Positions 61,120-64,000 of a stretch of DNA of 64,000 nt are shown here, in pieces. The notes under the pieces were generated by a model. The model was given only the letters and a program-made list of their open reading frames with translations. It was not told where the DNA came from and searched no databases. The translations under genes were made by a program, and so were the position numbers. The stretch's first letter is position 1, and the number at the start of each line of letters is the position of its first letter. This DNA is from Actinomycetospora termitidis. Its GTDB lineage: Bacteria; Actinomycetota; Actinomycetes; Mycobacteriales; Pseudonocardiaceae. The stretch spans positions 1 through 64,000 of the forward strand of contig NZ_JASVWF010000001.1 of the NCBI RefSeq assembly GCF_030286555.1, read 5' to 3'.

Positions 61120-61887
61120 ATGACCGTGACGACGACGACCCCGGGCACGAGGACCCGTGGCACCCGGACGACACGCAGGACGGACTGGTCCGCGGCCGAC
61201 GCCCGCGGCCCGCGCCGCCACCAGGCGGACGCCGCCGCCGGGTTCACCGGCCGGGACGGCCGCCGGGCCGTCGCGGTCGCCGACGGGGTCGGGGACTCCC
61301 CGGCCGCCGCACGGGCCGCCCGCATCGCGGCCGACCACGCCGTCCGCACGGCGGTGCTCGACGGGCGCGCCGACCTGGCGGTGCTCGCCGCCCGTGACGT
61401 GCTCCTCGGCGCCGGCCTGCCCGGCGACGCCGCCCTGACCGTCGCCCTCGGCCCGGACGCCCGGCTCGCGGAGCCGACGTGGACCGTCGCGTGGGTCGGC
61501 GACGTCCGTGCCCTCGCGGTCGTCGACGGCCGTCCGCAGCCCCTCACCCGCGACCACAGCGTCGGCGCCGCGATGCGTGCTGCGGGCGTCGAGGTCGCCC
61601 CGCGGATGGACCACGTCCTGACGACGAGCGTGCGCACCGTCCGCGGGGCCGTCGAGATCGGGCTCACCGTGATCGCCGAGCCCGACGCGCTCGTCCTGGC
61701 CACCGACGGCGTCCACCGGGCGTTGGACCCGGACACCCTGGCCGGGCTGTGCGCCGCCGTGCCCGCGGCGCACCTGCCCCGGGCGCTCGTCGCCGCCGCG
61801 ACCGCGGCCGACACGCACGACAACGCCACGGCGCTGGTGGTCGTGGCGGGAGCACGCCCCGTGGTGCCGGAGCCGCGTCGGGGATGA
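61120..61887 (+). CDS. PP2C-family serine/threonine phosphatase
   Basis: The 255-residue protein has PP2C landmarks: AVAVADGVGDSPAAA (metal Asp-Gly), TWTVAWVGDVRALAVVDGRPQPLTRDHSV, LVLATDGVHRALD (metal Asp), and THDNATALVVVA (DN motif). It should dephosphorylate Ser/Thr in the cytosol, opposing Pkn-type kinases, none of which is in the window. The first 40 residues are Thr/Arg-rich. GAGGAGG precedes the ATG. Its stop overlaps the HAD gene. Confidence 0.87.
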   Translation: MTVTTTTPGTRTRGTRTTRRTDWSAADARGPRRHQADAAAGFTGRDGRRAVAVADGVGDSPAAARAARIAADHAVRTAVLDGRADLAVLAARDVLLGAGLPGDAALTVALGPDARLAEPTWTVAWVGDVRALAVVDGRPQPLTRDHSVGAAMRAAGVEVAPRMDHVLTTSVRTVRGAVEIGLTVIAEPDALVLATDGVHRALDPDTLAGLCAAVPAAHLPRALVAAATAADTHDNATALVVVAGARPVVPEPRRG

Positions 61888-62612
61888 TGCCCGCCGTGCG
61901 CGCCCTGTTCGACCTCACCGCCGCCTACGAGCCGACCGACGCCCAGCGCCGGGACCCGGTGCCCGCCGTCGAGGCGGTGCTGTTCGACTTCTCCAACACG
62001 CTCTTCCACATGGTCGACACCCCCACCTGGCTCCTGGCGGTGGGCGACGCGACCGGGCGGGAGATCCCGTTCGGCGCCACGCTGGACGCCCTGGCCGAGG
62101 CCGCCGCCCGCCCCGACGTCGCAGCCGCCCAGCAGGGACGGGACCTCTCCGACGCCGCCCACCGCGACGCGATGCGCACGTGGTTCGCCCAGGTGCCCGT
62201 GCTGGCCGGGATCGAGGACGTCGCGGTCGACGTCCTCCGCGCGCCGGGGACCTGGATCCCCTACCCGGACACCGCCGCCGTCCTGACCGCGCTGGCCGAC
62301 CGTGGGATCCGGGTGGGCGTGGTGTCCGACATCGGCTGGGACATCCGCACCCACGCCCGCGCGGCCGGGCTCGAGGACCTCGTCGGGACCTGGGTGCTCT
62401 CCTGCGAGCTGGGCGTCGAGAAGCCGGACCCCGCGATGTTCACGACCGCCTGTACCGCGCTCGGCGTCGACCCGCGCGCGACGCTGATGGTCGGTGACAA
62501 CCCGGGGCGCGACGGCGGGGCGGTGGCGGTGGGCTGCCGGACGTTCCTGCTGCCGAGCGAGTTCCGCCTCGGCGAGCGGGGACTCGGGGCCGTGACGGCC
62601 CTGCTCGGCTGA
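61884..62612 (+). CDS. HAD-superfamily hydrolase
   Basis: The 242-residue HAD phosphatase has motif I LFDFSNTLF, in which the nucleophile Asp is present but the second (acid/base) Asp is Ser. Motif II is GVVSDIGWD, motif III Lys is in GVEKPDPAMF, and motif IV is MVGDNPGRDGG. The Ser substitution occurs in some members and may slow turnover. The substrate is unknown. Two ATGs in tandem overlap the PP2C stop, so they are coupled. Confidence 0.87.
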   Translation: MMPAVRALFDLTAAYEPTDAQRRDPVPAVEAVLFDFSNTLFHMVDTPTWLLAVGDATGREIPFGATLDALAEAAARPDVAAAQQGRDLSDAAHRDAMRTWFAQVPVLAGIEDVAVDVLRAPGTWIPYPDTAAVLTALADRGIRVGVVSDIGWDIRTHARAAGLEDLVGTWVLSCELGVEKPDPAMFTTACTALGVDPRATLMVGDNPGRDGGAVAVGCRTFLLPSEFRLGERGLGAVTALLG

Positions 62613-62614
62613 CG

Positions 62615-63403
62615 TCAGCCGATCATCGACGCCAGGGCGGCGGCGAACCGCTGCTGCCCCGCGGGCGAGCGCGCGAGCGCGGCGTCGTCCGGGTTGCGCA
62701 GGTTGGCGCACTCGACGAGGACCGTGGGGACCGTGGCGAGGTTGAGCCCGGCGATGTCGTCGCGGGGATCGAGCCCGTCCCGGCCGATGTAGGTGGCCGG
62801 GGTGAACCCGGCACCGCGCATCCCCGTGACGGCGGCCGCGGCCAGCGCCCGGGCCGGCTCGCGCTGGGCCTCGTCCAGCGGCGGCGACGAGGTGAGGACG
62901 TGGAAGCCGTGCCCCCGCGGCGCGGCCCCGTCGGCGTGCACCGAGATCACGGCGGCCGCCCCGGCCCGGGCGCCCGCCGCACCACGTTCGTCCACGCAGG
63001 GGCCGACGCCGGTGTCGTCGTCGCGGGTCAGGACGACCCGGAACCCCCGGCCCCGCAGGAGCTCGGCGAGGCGCTGCGAGACCGACCACGTGAAGGCGTG
63101 CTCCGGGTAGCCGTCGGCGGTCGACGCCCCGGTGGTGTTGCACGGCTTCGTCCCGCCCCGCCCGTCCGGCACCGGGCGCCCGATGGCCGCCGCGGCGCCG
63201 GCGTTGCCGCCGTTGTGGCCCGGGTCGATCACGATCGTCGCGCCCGGCGGGACCGCGAACGTGCCCGGGCGTGCGGGCGCCGCGCTCGTCGGAGGCGCCG
63301 CGGCGGGAGCCGGCGGCGGGACCGGCTGGGCGGGCGCGCTCCCCGGCCCGGCGCAGGCGGCGAGCACGACGACCAGGGCGGCGACCAGCACGGCGCGGGA
63401 CAC
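62615..63403 (-). CDS. Lipoprotein N-acetylmuramoyl-L-alanine amidase (Amidase_3)
   Basis: The 262-residue protein begins with a lipoprotein signal (SRAVLVAALVVVLAACAG, lipobox LAAC). A Pro/Ala linker and a zinc amidase domain follow: IDPGHNGGN (His), EHAFTW (Glu), ISVHADG (His) and VLVECANLRN (catalytic Glu). It cleaves the amide between muramic acid and peptide in peptidoglycan outside the membrane. GTG 63403 was chosen because it places the signal correctly; GTG 63436 is an alternative. It converges with the HAD gene, 2 bp apart. Confidence 0.9.
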   Translation of the reverse strand: MSRAVLVAALVVVLAACAGPGSAPAQPVPPPAPAAAPPTSAAPARPGTFAVPPGATIVIDPGHNGGNAGAAAAIGRPVPDGRGGTKPCNTTGASTADGYPEHAFTWSVSQRLAELLRGRGFRVVLTRDDDTGVGPCVDERGAAGARAGAAAVISVHADGAAPRGHGFHVLTSSPPLDEAQREPARALAAAAVTGMRGAGFTPATYIGRDGLDPRDDIAGLNLATVPTVLVECANLRNPDDAALARSPAGQQRFAAALASMIG

Positions 63404-63465
63404 GGGCGTCGATGGTGCCCGACCGGCCGTGCGGACGGTGGGAGCGCACCGCCAGGATCCGCCCC

Positions 63466-63896
63466 ATGGAGGAGGTGCTGCTCTGCGACGTCGACGGGAC
63501 GGTCGCCCTGCGCGCGGACCGGTCCCCGTACCCGGGCCCGGACGGCGAGCTCCGTCGGGCGAGGACCTCCCGCACCTCCCCGTGCTCCGGGTCCTGGACG
63601 ACCTGCGCCGCTCCACCCCGCGCGTGGTGTTCCTGTCCGGGCGGACGGAGGCGGCGCGCGTGCCGACCGAGTGGTGGCTGCACGCCCACGCCCTGGGTGG
63701 TCGGGAGTGGCCGGAGCTGTACCTGCGCGCGATCGGGGACACGCGGCCCGACGACGTCGTCAAGCGCGAGCTCTACGAGCGGCACGTGGCCGGACGGTTC
63801 GCGGTCCGGCTGGTCCTCGACGACCGTGACCGCGTCGTCGCGATGTGGCGCTCGCTCGGGCTGACCGTGCTGCAGGTGGCCGACGGCGACTTCTAG
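63466..63896 (+). pseudogene. PNKP-type HAD 3'-phosphatase with a frameshift
   Basis: From ATG 63466 the frame reads MEEVLLCDVDGTVALRADRSPY, a HAD motif I. Near 63545-63560 the homology jumps to the -1 frame and continues GEDLPHLPVLRVLDDL, VVFLSGRTEAAR, GDTRPDDVVKRELYERHV and VRLVLDDRDRVVAMWRSLGLTVLQVADGDF, the complete rest of a T4-PNK-like phosphatase. The original frame goes on only as low-complexity translation. A one-base loss (real or sequencing error) explains it; no slippery heptamer is visible. Confidence 0.7.
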
Positions 63897-64000
63897 GCGG
63901 CCGCGCGGCCCCGGAGCGCGGTGAGGGCGCCGAGCACCGCCACGACGCCCATCCCGCCGTAGAGGAACGTCGCCGACGACGCCGGGTCCGCGCCGCCGAG
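63893..64000 (-). CDS. Membrane protein, C-terminal end (partial)
   Basis: On the minus strand an open frame enters at the window edge and ends at a TAG whose complement is 63893-63895. It encodes FLYGGMGVVAVLGALTALRGRAAA, one hydrophobic helix with an Arg-rich end, as at the C terminus of a transporter. The rest lies outside the window, so the family cannot be named. Its stop overlaps the stop of the convergent phosphatase gene. Confidence 0.5.
   Translation of the reverse strand, partial: LGGADPASSATFLYGGMGVVAVLGALTALRGRAAA

Overview
The window is very GC-rich. It has many GTG starts, short operons with 1-8 bp stop/start overlaps, and long antisense shadow frames. The gene content points to a high-GC actinomycete, probably in or near the Pseudonocardiaceae: an ini (isoniazid-inducible) type dynamin cluster, a DesA3-type desaturase/reductase pair, an F420-type luciferase-family enzyme, a WhiA-like protein and a DUF222/HNH protein. 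The exact genus cannot be read from the sequence alone.

Layout. 1-4.8 kb: end of a 3-oxoacid CoA-transferase beta subunit, a methyltransferase, HMG-CoA lyase, a CBS-pair protein, a GT1-type glycosyltransferase and an aldo/keto reductase. 4.9-13.3 kb, all leftward: MerR regulator, ferredoxin reductase and desaturase, two tandem membrane class III cyclases, and a TrkA-type channel-like protein; a perfect 18-bp palindrome and a 14+3+14 hairpin mark its control points. 13.4-15.4 kb, rightward: a protealysin-type M4 peptidase, a probable emfourin-type inhibitor and a SUKH/SMI1-like protein with overlapping frames. 15.4-27.6 kb: mostly housekeeping and catabolic enzymes (GNAT, YceI, patatin, pyrophosphatase, carboxylesterase, a 1175-aa indolepyruvate:ferredoxin oxidoreductase with divergent Lrp regulator, an iminopeptidase-type hydrolase). 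27.9-32 kb: a WhiA paralogue, a phosphotriesterase-like lactonase, a SRPBCC/luciferase-like pair, and a scar holding two broken genes. 32-34.9 kb: lutABC lactate-oxidation operon, divergent from an IniR-like ATPase/LuxR regulator at 35.3-37.9 kb. 38-43.5 kb: DUF222/HNH protein, metallophosphoesterase, and membrane proteins of unknown role.

43.6-53.9 kb is the most unusual part. An iniA/iniC-like dynamin pair is followed upstream by three low-complexity His/Asp/Gly-rich proteins, one with an IniB-like N terminus. Across a 271-bp divergent control region lie two tandem Hsp70-like ATPases in which the substrate-binding domain is replaced by a disordered linker, one membrane helix and a short tail. 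With the IniR-like regulator 6 kb away, this looks like one envelope-stress or membrane-remodelling system. The grouping is an inference.

54-64 kb: flippase-like membrane protein, GNAT, class III aminotransferase, CorA, a secreted protein, a YrdC/YciO-family protein, a DUF4333-type protein, an Hsp20 with a HAIR-like operator, PP2C, HAD hydrolase, a lipoprotein amidase and a frameshifted PNKP-type phosphatase. No rRNA, tRNA, CRISPR array, IS element or prophage was seen.
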